50,954 nt of DNA, from the NCBI GenBank assembly GCA_902763365.1, contig CACWRT010000005.1, positions 1 through 50,954 of the forward strand. Direction: 5' to 3'. Below the pieces are notes generated by a model, which was given only the letters and a program-made list of their open reading frames with translations, searched no databases and was not told where the DNA came from. Source of the DNA: an uncultured Ruminococcus sp. GTDB lineage: Bacteria > Bacillota > Clostridia > Oscillospirales > Acutalibacteraceae. Below are positions 1 to 6,222 of the stretch, piece after piece. Position numbers and translations under genes: made by a program. Each line of letters starts with the position of its first letter. Positions within the stretch are counted from its first letter, which is position 1.

Positions 1-1
1 T

Positions 2-961
2 ATAATATTTGGAATCGGTAATTTTGAAAAAAAATCGGTAAGAAAGTTTAAAGGCAAAAATATTATAGAATTTCCTGATAAATACGTTGTTGTAGACTTG
101 GAAACTAGCGGATTGTCTCCTGAATGGGATATGATTATTGAAATCGGAGCAATAAAAGTTCAAGACGGAAAAATCAACGATATCTTTCAGCAATTAGTAT
201 ATCCCCGAGAAAAAATCAGCAGTTTTATCGAACAGCTTACAGGAATTACTAATAAAATGCTTGAAGGAGCACCGTTAATTAATGATGTTCTTCCTCAATT
301 TGATGAATTTGTCGGAGACAGTATAGTAGTCGGACACAATGTAAATTTCGATGTCAATTTTCTATATGATAATTACGAAAATATTCTTGGAAAACCGTTC
401 AGGAATGATTTTATTGACACTATGCGTATTTCAAGAAAAGTTTTACCGGGTCTTGATCATTACCGGCTAACCGACATTGTGTATGAATTGGGTATTGAAG
501 GTTCAAACTTTCACAGAGCCTTGAGCGACTGTGAATATACATATAAATGCTATGAAACAATGAAAGCACTGATTGAGGTCGATTTCGGAGGACATGATCA
601 GTTCAAAAGGCAATTCAGAAATAATTATTACGAAAAACTCGACCTTACAGTTCTCAAGCCCGACACAGAAACATTTGACAATACTCATCCTTTGTATAAT
701 AAAGTTTGTGTTTTCACAGGAACGCTTGAAAAATACTCAAGACAGGAAGCTGCTCAGATCGTTGTTAATCTTGGAGGATCTTGCGGAAATAGCGTTACAA
801 AAAAGACAAATTATTTAATTTTGGGAAATAATGATTATTGTTCAATGATAAAAGACGGTAAAAGTTCAAAGCAGAAAAAAGCCGAAGAGTATAAGCTCAA
901 AGGGCAGGACATTGAGATCATACCCGAAAGTGTGTTTTACGATATGATAAGCGAACAATAA
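2..961 (+). CDS. DnaQ-like DEDDh 3'-5' exonuclease with C-terminal BRCT domain (5' partial)
   Basis: The frame is open from base 2, so the gene starts upstream of the window; the TTG at 98 lies inside the first catalytic motif and is not the start. All DEDDh motifs are visible: VVVDLETSG (Exo I), GHNVNFDVNFL (Exo II) and HRALSDCEYT (Exo III, H-x4-D). A BRCT domain follows (VCVFTGTLEKYSRQEA, then GGSCGNSVTKKTNYLILG), the layout of stand-alone exonucleases related to the DNA polymerase III epsilon subunit. The family removes nucleotides from 3' DNA ends; BRCT domains bind DNA or phosphoprotein partners. The gene sits just left of an integrase module and may be cargo of the same element (inference). 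A hairpin follows the stop codon. Confidence 0.9.
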   Translation: MIFGIGNFEKKSVRKFKGKNIIEFPDKYVVVDLETSGLSPEWDMIIEIGAIKVQDGKINDIFQQLVYPREKISSFIEQLTGITNKMLEGAPLINDVLPQFDEFVGDSIVVGHNVNFDVNFLYDNYENILGKPFRNDFIDTMRISRKVLPGLDHYRLTDIVYELGIEGSNFHRALSDCEYTYKCYETMKALIEVDFGGHDQFKRQFRNNYYEKLDLTVLKPDTETFDNTHPLYNKVCVFTGTLEKYSRQEAAQIVVNLGGSCGNSVTKKTNYLILGNNDYCSMIKDGKSSKQKKAEEYKLKGQDIEIIPESVFYDMISEQ

Positions 962-965
962 AAAA

Positions 966-1007
966 TCCCCCGCCCCGATACAAGCATACCGGAGTGGGGA
1001 AATTTTT
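966..1007 (+). terminator. Intrinsic terminator after the exonuclease gene
   Basis: An imperfect GC-rich hairpin (TCCCC...GGGGA with inner CCGAT/ACCGG pairing) is followed by AATTTTT directly after the stop codon. Its sequence resembles the hairpin after the XRE gene at 1600-1632. Confidence 0.6.
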
Positions 1008-1027
1008 AAAGAATTTTAGAAAAAGCG

Positions 1028-1056
1028 TTGACAAGCACCTTTTAATGTGCTATAAT
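1028..1056 (+). promoter_or_regulatory. Perfect-consensus sigma-A promoter of the integrase module
   Basis: TTGACA (1028-1033), a 17-base spacer and TATAAT (1051-1056) preceded by TGTGC (extended -10). The spacer holds an inverted repeat, AGCAC (1034-1038) and GTGCT (1047-1051), that could be an operator for the XRE protein encoded downstream. The predicted transcript start (about 1063) lies almost on the ribosome binding site (AAGGAGG, 1065-1071), so the 5' leader would be very short. Confidence 0.85.
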
Positions 1057-1079
1057 ATATACATAAGGAGGTGAAAACA

Positions 1080-1211
1080 GTGGCTAAGCAAAAGAAACGC
1101 AGTCACAAGAAGAACAAGCCAAAACTCTCAAAGCTTGAAAAAGTACTTCTTGTAACTGCAATACTGAATCTCTTAGCGGCAATAATCGAACTGATCGAAA
1201 AATTACTGTAA
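1080..1211 (+). CDS. 43-residue basic/hydrophobic micro-peptide
   Basis: A GTG start at 1080 lies 8 bases after a strong AAGGAGG. The product begins with a very basic stretch (MAKQKKRSHKKNKPKLSK) and continues with a hydrophobic helix (VLLVTAILNLLAAIIELI) ending EKLL. I do not recognise a named family. Basic N-terminus plus one short hydrophobic helix is typical of membrane-active micro-proteins and of small peptides encoded next to integrases in Clostridia. A perfect promoter and strong Shine-Dalgarno sequence predict high expression. It is the first gene of a module that continues with a second membrane peptide, an XRE repressor-like protein and an integrase. A toxin or membrane-signalling role is possible but is inference only. 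Confidence 0.7.
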   Translation: MAKQKKRSHKKNKPKLSKLEKVLLVTAILNLLAAIIELIEKLL

Positions 1212-1223
1212 GGGATATCCGAA

Positions 1224-1244
1224 AGGGGGAGCTGTAACTCCCCT
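1224..1244 (+). other. Hairpin between the two micro-ORFs
   Basis: AGGGGGAG and CTCCCCT form a short GC stem with one bulge and a 6-base loop. There is no T-run, so it is more likely an RNA-processing or stability element, or an attenuator, than a terminator. Confidence 0.4.
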
Positions 1245-1311
1245 GAGTAGGATTATAACAGAATTGCAAAGCCATTGTCAATATATAATAAAAAATGAAA
1301 GGAGTTTTTTT

Positions 1312-1410
1312 ATGAATGCTTTTGAAGTGGTCAGTCTTGCTCTTGATGCTGCATTAATAATCTGCAACATATCAATTATAGTCATACTACTGAGAGGTAA
1401 AAACAAATGA
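1312..1410 (+). CDS. 32-residue single-pass membrane peptide, holin-like-toxin type
   Basis: ATG at 1312 lies after AAAGGAG (8-base spacing). The product is about 32 residues: an MNAFEVVSLALDAAL start, a continuous hydrophobic segment (IICNISIIVILL) and a short basic tail (RGKNK). This layout resembles the putative holin-like toxin family (PF16935) and TxpA/BsrG-type type I toxins of Firmicutes; the assignment is by eye. Its TGA stop overlaps the ATG of the XRE gene (ATGA, 1407-1410), so translation of the regulator is probably coupled to it. No antisense antitoxin promoter was clearly identified. Confidence 0.65.
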   Translation: MNAFEVVSLALDAALIICNISIIVILLRGKNK

Positions 1411-1595
1411 ATTTGCGTAAAATAAGATTAAGCCAAAACTTATCTGTCCCTAAACTCGTTGAATTGTCCGGTGTCCCTCGCCGGACAATTCAAAATATAG
1501 AAAAAAACGATGATTGCAACGTTTCAACAGCAATAAAGCTTGCAAAGGCTCTGAATGTTACCCTTGACGAACTTTGCATTACAAACGAAGAATAA
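1407..1595 (+). CDS. XRE/Cro-family transcriptional regulator, minimal HTH
   Basis: A 62-residue protein that is essentially one helix-turn-helix domain. LRKIRLSQNLSVPKLVELSG and PRRTIQNIEK match helices 2 and 3 of the Cro/C1 fold, and VSTAIKLAKALNVTLDEL is the usual C-terminal part. It overlaps the preceding micro-ORF by 4 bases and lies upstream of the integrase. By analogy with phage and ICE repressors it probably controls the module promoter at 1028-1056, whose spacer carries a small palindrome (inference). Confidence 0.9.
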   Translation: MNLRKIRLSQNLSVPKLVELSGVPRRTIQNIEKNDDCNVSTAIKLAKALNVTLDELCITNEE

Positions 1596-1599
1596 AATC

Positions 1600-1632
1600 G
1601 CCCCCGCCGGTATTACCAGTACCGACAGGGGC
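1600..1632 (+). terminator. Hairpin after the XRE gene
   Basis: GCCCC/GGGGC and CGGTA/TACCG arms form a stem of 10 or more pairs with an internal mismatch. No T-run follows, so termination is uncertain. It resembles the hairpin at 966-1007. Confidence 0.45.
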
Positions 1633-1634
1633 AG

Positions 1635-1692
1635 GAGCTGTGTTATATGTCAAAAAACAACTCAATATGATATTGTTATTATAGCACAGCTC
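1635..1692 (+). repeat. Long inverted repeat upstream of the integrase gene
   Basis: GAGCTGTGTTATA (1635-1647) and TATAGCACAGCTC (1680-1692) pair over 13 positions with one G-U, enclosing a 32-base AT-rich loop. It lies 27 bases before the integrase start. It could be an RNA structure controlling integrase translation or a protein-binding inverted repeat. Confidence 0.7.
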
Positions 1693-1719
1693 TGATAAAA
1701 TTGCAAGGAGCTGATATAA

Positions 1720-2853
1720 ATGTTATGCAAGAAATGCAAAAAAGAGATACCTGACGGTTCTGTATTCTGCAACTACTGCGGAAAGAAACAGACCGTCACA
1801 GCGGCAAAGCACCGCAAACGCGCGCACGGCTCAGGCACTATACGCAAGGACAACCGATACAAAAACCCGTATATCGCTATTGCCCCATCCACCCGCAACG
1901 GAACAGGACGCACCTATATCGGTTCATACCCCGATATGAAATCGGCTCAGGCGGCTCTTGAGGAATACATTAAAAACGGCAGACCTCAGCTCTACGGTGC
2001 GACTCTTGCGGATACCTATAAATTGTGGTCGGATATCCATTACAGAGAAATACAGACTCCCGAAGTCTGGCGGTCAATGTGGAAATGGTATGAACCGCTG
2101 TATGATGCCAGGATATCAGAACTCAGAACGGCTCACTTTCAGGAAATAATAAACAAAGCTAATTCAAAAGCAACAGCCGAAAAGCTGAAATCTCTTGCGA
2201 TCATGCTATGCAGATATGCTCTTGAAAACGATATCATCAATAAAAACTATGCCGAATTTGTCAAGATACCCAAATTCGAGAAAAAAGAAAAGGTCATTTT
2301 CACAGCTGATCAGATAAGCGCTCTCTGGCAGCATACGGACGATAAACGCATACAGGTTATACTTGCTATGATATACATGGGCTTTCGTCTTGGCGAAATA
2401 CTGAGTCTGACTGCGGATAACGTACACCTTGAAGAAGGCTATGTGATCGGCGGCATAAAAACCGAAGCCGGCATTAACAGAGTTATACCATTCCCGCCGA
2501 ATATTCCCGAGATCAAAGACTTTTTCAAGCAGTGGATAAATGGGCAGGAAACAAACAAGCTCATTCCCGTAGGCGAAAAATATTTCCGTGACAAATGGTT
2601 TTATCCGGCTTTGAAGGAATTGGGTATGGTCAGAGGGCAGTGCGTAAAAAAGCAGTGGAAATTTGAGGATAAAAGCCATCTGACCCCGCACAGCACACGC
2701 CATACCTTTGCAAGCCTTTCAGCAAGCGCCGGAATGCGCCCGGAGAACTTACAAAAAATCATCGGTCATGCAGACTATTCAACAACAGCAGATATATATA
2801 TACACAAGGACATTTCCGAGCTTGTCGCCGAAATGTCTAAATTAAAAAAGTAA
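1720..2853 (+). CDS. Tyrosine recombinase/integrase with N-terminal zinc ribbon
   Basis: A 377-residue integrase. Residues 3-22 form a zinc ribbon (CKKC...CNYCG). A basic AP2-like/arm-binding region follows (HGSGTIRKDNRYKNPYIAI), then a SAM-like core-binding domain (about 90-185) and the catalytic domain (about 195-375). Catalytic residues are visible: Arg in GFRLGEIL, His-x2-Arg in HSTRHTFAS, His in IIGHADYS, and the nucleophile Tyr in ADIYIHK. Such enzymes catalyse site-specific insertion and excision of prophages, ICEs and genomic islands. The start is set by an AAGGAG 8 bases upstream. Its 3' end abuts a truncated flippase gene, which suggests the element inserted there. It appears intact. 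Confidence 0.95.
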   Translation: MLCKKCKKEIPDGSVFCNYCGKKQTVTAAKHRKRAHGSGTIRKDNRYKNPYIAIAPSTRNGTGRTYIGSYPDMKSAQAALEEYIKNGRPQLYGATLADTYKLWSDIHYREIQTPEVWRSMWKWYEPLYDARISELRTAHFQEIINKANSKATAEKLKSLAIMLCRYALENDIINKNYAEFVKIPKFEKKEKVIFTADQISALWQHTDDKRIQVILAMIYMGFRLGEILSLTADNVHLEEGYVIGGIKTEAGINRVIPFPPNIPEIKDFFKQWINGQETNKLIPVGEKYFRDKWFYPALKELGMVRGQCVKKQWKFEDKSHLTPHSTRHTFASLSASAGMRPENLQKIIGHADYSTTADIYIHKDISELVAEMSKLKK

Positions 2854-2857
2854 TTAT

Positions 2858-2885
2858 TGTGTGTATTTTGTGTGTAATTGCATAA
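2858..2885 (+). other. Candidate integrase arm-site / attachment-end repeat
   Basis: Two direct copies of TGTGTGTA (2858-2865 and 2869-2876), 11 bases apart, follow the integrase stop codon and precede the point where the flippase frame becomes open (2886). Short direct repeats beside an integrase stop are common arm-type binding sites. The true core site cannot be defined because the other end is outside the window. Confidence 0.35.
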
Positions 2886-3785
2886 AAATGTCTGATTTTA
2901 AGCCATTTATATTTTACAGCTAAAAGAAAAATCCTTCGCAATTCGGTAGAGCAGCTGCTTGAACAGATATCTGAGATAGTTTTTTTCTTTTCAGCAATAA
3001 ATTATTTATCAGCCAAAGGCATTTCTCCCCTATTCTGTGCTGCGCTGGCTACTGTGTTTGCCGAGATTATATCATTTGTCTATGTTTTACTCCTGTGGAA
3101 ATATGACAAGAAACATTCAGCTTCTCCGGTCAGGCTGAAACAAATAATCAGTATATCCGCTCCCGTTTTTATTCCGTGTACAGCAAGCGCCGGTATCAGA
3201 AGCGCGCTTTCTGCAATAGAAAATAACCTTATACCCAAAGGTCTTATGCAATACGGAGCATTAAAAGAACAGGCTCTATCGGAATACGGCATAATAAGCG
3301 GTATCGCACTTCCCTATGTTTTATTCCCCTCTGTCCTGATCATACCCTTTTCCCAGCTTATCGTTACTGAATTAGCTCAGGAAAGAACACTTGGTCACAA
3401 AAAGAATATCAGGCGTATCGCCCTTCGATCTTTGAGAGCAACTATTATTTATTCTTTGATAATGATGCTGCCGTTTCTGGTTTGTCCTGACGTGATCGTA
3501 AGCATGACAGGTGTTTGTCGGGAAAGCATTTTTTACCTTCGTGTTCTTGCTCCCCTTATACCGCTATCTTACCTTGACAGTGCTGTTGATGGAATGTTGA
3601 AGGGGCTTGACTGCCAGAAAAGCTACTTTCATATCAATATTATTGAATCTGTTATCCGTGTGATCATGGCATTTACCCTTATCCCCTTTTTCGGCCCTGC
3701 CGGAATCACTGCAATTATCCTGTTCGGTGAGCTTATTAATGTCACTTTAAGCCTATGGAAACTGCTGGATGTTATTAAAACATAA
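2886..3785 (+). pseudogene. C-terminal half of a SpoVB/MurJ-like MOP flippase (5'-truncated)
   Basis: The frame is open from 2886, right after a TAA, and shows flippase-like sequence from its first residues (LYFTAKRKILRNSVEQLLEQ, matching the family's GYF...R...VSQ-EQ segment). It then has about seven membrane helices, ending LLDVIKT. An ATG/GTG with a ribosome binding site is lacking; the GTG at 3054 lies inside a helix. MOP/MATE-type flippases of this group move lipid-linked cell-wall precursors and are normally about 450-540 residues, so roughly the N-terminal 40% is missing. The remaining frame has no internal stops, so the truncation may be recent. Insertion of the neighbouring integrase element is the simplest explanation; the other half would then lie left of the window. 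Confidence 0.75.
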
Positions 3786-3817
3786 TTGTGCTGTGAGCAT
3801 AATTTTTACAAAAAATA

Positions 3818-3846
3818 TTGACATTATTTAGTGTGTTTGCTATAAT
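3818..3846 (+). promoter_or_regulatory. Perfect-consensus promoter of the lipoprotein pseudogene
   Basis: TTGACA (3818-3823), 17 bases, TATAAT (3841-3846) with a TTTGC extension. It sits 27 bases upstream of the lipoprotein ATG. The promoter is intact although the gene is frameshifted. Confidence 0.85.
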
Positions 3847-3872
3847 TAAGAAAAAACATGGGAGTTGTAAAA

Positions 3873-4347
3873 ATGAAAAAAATAACAGCGATACTGCTTT
3901 CCTGTATTATGCTTGCATCATTCGGTGCCTGCTCGGAATTGAGCAGTAATCCTTAGCAGTGTTTCTGAAACTTCAGGTAAATCGGAAGAATCAGGGAAAA
4001 AAGAATCTTCAAAAGAAGAAGTAAAGTCGGAAACCGCTGAATCAGAATATGAATTAGCCTTTGTAAGAAAATTAAATGGATATGATCTGTACTATATGTT
4101 TGATACTGATAACAATAAATGTATTGATTTCGGGACAAATGATACCGGATGTTTGTCCATGCCATATACCGGCGATATAAACGATACAATTGATATTAAC
4201 TATGAAGAGTATCAGGAAGGAGCTCATTTGAAATTTAAATACCTTGGTGGAAATAAAGCAGTAATGATTGACCAAAATAACATTGAATGGGAATATGAAA
4301 AGTGCTCAGTCAGCGATGCAGAAAATATATTGAAACAAATAACATAA
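3873..4347 (+). pseudogene. Small secreted lipoprotein, interrupted by a one-base insertion
   Basis: ATG at 3873 has GGGAG 8 bases upstream. The frame encodes a lipoprotein signal peptide (MKKITAILLSCIMLASFGAC, lipobox FGAC) and then stops at TAG 3954-3956. Removing one T of the pair at 3953-3954 joins it to the second frame, which runs to 4347: NP-SSVSETSGKSEESG, a Lys/Glu/Ser linker, then a roughly 90-residue domain (YELAFVRKLNGYDLYYMFDT ... ILKQIT). The repaired protein has 157 residues. The second half resembles no family I can name. Ser/Glu-rich linkers after the lipid-anchored Cys are usual in these bacteria (compare 21845-22762). Promoter and terminator are intact, so the defect is recent or a sequencing error. 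Confidence 0.75.
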
Positions 4348-4361
4348 ATGATTACAACTGT

Positions 4362-4408
4362 ATCACCACGATTATTCTGAGAAAAAAGAGTAACCGTGGT
4401 GATTTTAT
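4362..4408 (+). terminator. Terminator after the lipoprotein pseudogene
   Basis: ATCACCACG (4362-4370) pairs perfectly with CGTGGTGAT (4395-4403), followed by TTTTAT. Confidence 0.75.
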
Positions 4409-4481
4409 ATTAATTTTATGGCAATATGAAATACTTCCAAATTTTTTTGTATAAAAAAACAAGAAAATTTCGATAAAACAG

Positions 4482-4510
4482 TTGCAATTTAAAAGAATTT
4501 TGTGTAAAAT
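4482..4510 (+). promoter_or_regulatory. Promoter of the CdaR-type regulator gene
   Basis: TTGCAA (4482-4487), 17 bases, TAAAAT (4505-4510). The leader of about 85 bases contains a small hairpin, TGCTGT/ACAGCA (4528-4548). Confidence 0.65.
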
Positions 4511-4601
4511 GTATATAGAGGTTTTTGTGCTGTACGGACTTTACAGCATAAGGTATTTTTATGTATCATAATCATAATAATTCAAAGTGAGGTAACATAT
4601 T

Positions 4602-5687
4602 ATGTCTAACAGATTATTTCAGGGCGTTATTCATCAGATGAAAGATGCTATAGACAGAACGATCGGCGTCATTGATGAAACTTCTGTGGTGATCGCCTGC
4701 AGTGAGCTCGGTAAGATCGGAGAGGTGAATGAACATATCACCTCCGAAATGCTGACTTCTGCTGCTCCGTTTGTTCTGAACGGATATACATACAAGTCTT
4801 TCGGCAGCAAACCCAGAAGTGAGTACGCTGTCTTTGTGGCAGGCAACGATTATGCTGCTCAGAAATATGCGTCTATCCTTTCTATTTCCCTCGGAAGCAT
4901 CAAACAATATTACGATGAAAAATATGACAGAGGCAATTTCATCAAAAATGTTATTCTCGATAATATTCTTCCCGGTGATATATATCTTAAATCCAGAGAA
5001 CTGAAATTCAATTCCGATGTTACAAGAGTTTGTATGCTCATCAAGATATCTGCAAAAACCGATATCTCTGCTTATGATGTTATTCAGAATCTCTTCCCGG
5101 ATAAGGCTAAGGATTTTGTTATCAATATCAACGAAACAGATATCGCTCTCGTTAAGGAAATCAAACAGGATATCGACTCCAAAGACCTTGAAAAACTGGC
5201 AAACTCCATCGTGGATACCCTTTCAGGCGAGTTCTATACCCACTGCGTGATAGGTATCGGTACTCCCGTTACAGGCATCAAGGATCTTGCGCGCTCCTTT
5301 AAAGAAGCTCAGGTAGCTCTTGAAGTAGGAAAGGTTTTTGATACCGAACGCGCTATTGTAAGCTATGATAAACTCGGTATCGCAAGACTTATCTACCAGC
5401 TGCCTACAACTCTCTGTGATATGTTCCTTAAAGAAGTGTTCAAGAGAGGTTCAATAGAATCCCTCGATCAGGAAACTCTGTTTACAATACAGAGATTCTT
5501 TGAAAACAATCTGAATGTTTCCGAAACATCAAGAAAGCTTTTTGTTCACAGAAATACGCTTGTATACAGACTTGAAAAAATCAAAAAGCTTACCGGTCTT
5601 GATCTGAGAGAATTTGAGGATGCTATTATATTTAAGGTTGCTTTGATGGTTAAGAAATATCTTTCTTCTAATCCTATCAAGTATTGA
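4602..5687 (+). CDS. CdaR/PucR-family transcriptional regulator
   Basis: 361 residues, with AGTGAGG upstream of the ATG. The order is an N-terminal sensor-like region (about 1-130), a middle GGDEF-like CdaR domain (about 135-280, including HCVIGIGTPVTGIKDLARSF and the EAQVALEVG helix), and a C-terminal PucR-type helix-turn-helix (about 300-355: NNLNVSETSRKLFVHRNTLV, YRLEKIKKLTG). Family members bind DNA with the C-terminal HTH and often respond to sugar acids or nitrogen compounds. The N-terminal region here does not obviously match a sugar-diacid domain, so the ligand is unknown. It is monocistronic or co-transcribed weakly with the next gene; a hairpin separates them. Confidence 0.88.
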   Translation: MSNRLFQGVIHQMKDAIDRTIGVIDETSVVIACSELGKIGEVNEHITSEMLTSAAPFVLNGYTYKSFGSKPRSEYAVFVAGNDYAAQKYASILSISLGSIKQYYDEKYDRGNFIKNVILDNILPGDIYLKSRELKFNSDVTRVCMLIKISAKTDISAYDVIQNLFPDKAKDFVININETDIALVKEIKQDIDSKDLEKLANSIVDTLSGEFYTHCVIGIGTPVTGIKDLARSFKEAQVALEVGKVFDTERAIVSYDKLGIARLIYQLPTTLCDMFLKEVFKRGSIESLDQETLFTIQRFFENNLNVSETSRKLFVHRNTLVYRLEKIKKLTGLDLREFEDAIIFKVALMVKKYLSSNPIKY

Positions 5688-5696
5688 TGACTGTTT

Positions 5697-5725
5697 ACGC
5701 TCACTCTTAACGGGTGAGCGTTTTC
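5697..5725 (+). terminator. Terminator after the CdaR-type gene
   Basis: ACGCTCAC (5697-5704) pairs with GTGAGCGT (5714-5721), followed by TTTC. The short T-run may allow read-through into the next gene. Confidence 0.65.
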
Positions 5726-5748
5726 GCTAACGGAAAGGATGATACAAA

Positions 5749-6066
5749 ATGAAAATAGCAGTCAGTCATGAACATAAAAGTGACAGCATATCCCCGCTTT
5801 TTGAAGAAACAAAGCATTTCAAATTATATGATGTGGAAAACAACCGTGTGATCTGTTCCGAAATAATCGGTACTATGGGCTGTGAAAAAGAAGAACTTGT
5901 TCAGCTGCTTCTTATGTTTGAAACAGATGCGCTTATCTGTGGTCAGCTTTCGGAGGAATCACACCTTATTTTATCCGATGAAGCTATATCTGTTTTCAGC
6001 GGCTGTCTGGGTAATTCTGATGACGCTGTTGAAATGATGCTTTCAGGTGCGCTCATGCCTGTGTAA
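5749..6066 (+). CDS. NifX/NifB-type iron-molybdenum cofactor-binding domain protein
   Basis: 105 residues, with GGAAAGGATG-type Shine-Dalgarno context 8 bases upstream. The fold signature of the Nitro_FeMo-Co family is visible: MKIAVSHEHKSDSISPLFEE at the start, FKLYDVENNRV, a central DALICGQLSEE, and the end VFSGCLGNSDDAVEMMLSGA. In nitrogen fixers such domains carry FeMo-co or its precursor; in non-fixing anaerobes they are common stand-alone proteins of unknown role, sometimes linked to iron-sulphur or metal handling. No nif genes are present in the window, so a nitrogenase role is not supported. Cys is sparse (one after IGTMG, one in LICG, one in SGC). Confidence 0.8.
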   Translation: MKIAVSHEHKSDSISPLFEETKHFKLYDVENNRVICSEIIGTMGCEKEELVQLLLMFETDALICGQLSEESHLILSDEAISVFSGCLGNSDDAVEMMLSGALMPV

Positions 6067-6085
6067 AATCTCTGAAATAAACTTT

Positions 6086-6130
6086 ACTGCGGAAAGATTG
6101 CCTGTTATCAGTCGTCTTCCCGCAGTTTTT
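6086..6130 (+). terminator. Terminator after the FeMo-co-domain gene
   Basis: ACTGCGG-AAGA pairs with TCTT-CCCGCAGT (one bulged C) and is followed by TTTTTCTT. Confidence 0.8.
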
Positions 6131-6144
6131 CTTATATAAACAGT

Positions 6145-6184
6145 GGACCGATACAAACCCATAAGGCTGTATCGGTCCGTTTTG
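6145..6184. terminator. Second, bidirectional hairpin between convergent genes
   Basis: GGACCGATACA (6145-6155) pairs perfectly with TGTATCGGTCC (6168-6178). T-rich sequence follows on the plus strand (GTTTTG). It separates the plus-strand gene from the convergent giant minus-strand gene. Confidence 0.7.
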
Positions 6185-6222
6185 TTCAGGTCAAAGACCT
6201 GACTTGAGATCATTTAATCTGA

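Noticed and set aside
1034-1051. AGCAC/GTGCT palindrome as a proven operator
   Set aside because: A similar GCACCTT...GTGC spacer occurs in the rplJ promoter, so it may partly reflect the common TGTGC extension before the -10; kept only as a possibility.
5749-6066. A nitrogen-fixation locus
   Set aside because: Only a single FeMo-co-type domain is present; no nifHDK, nifB or nifEN in the window.
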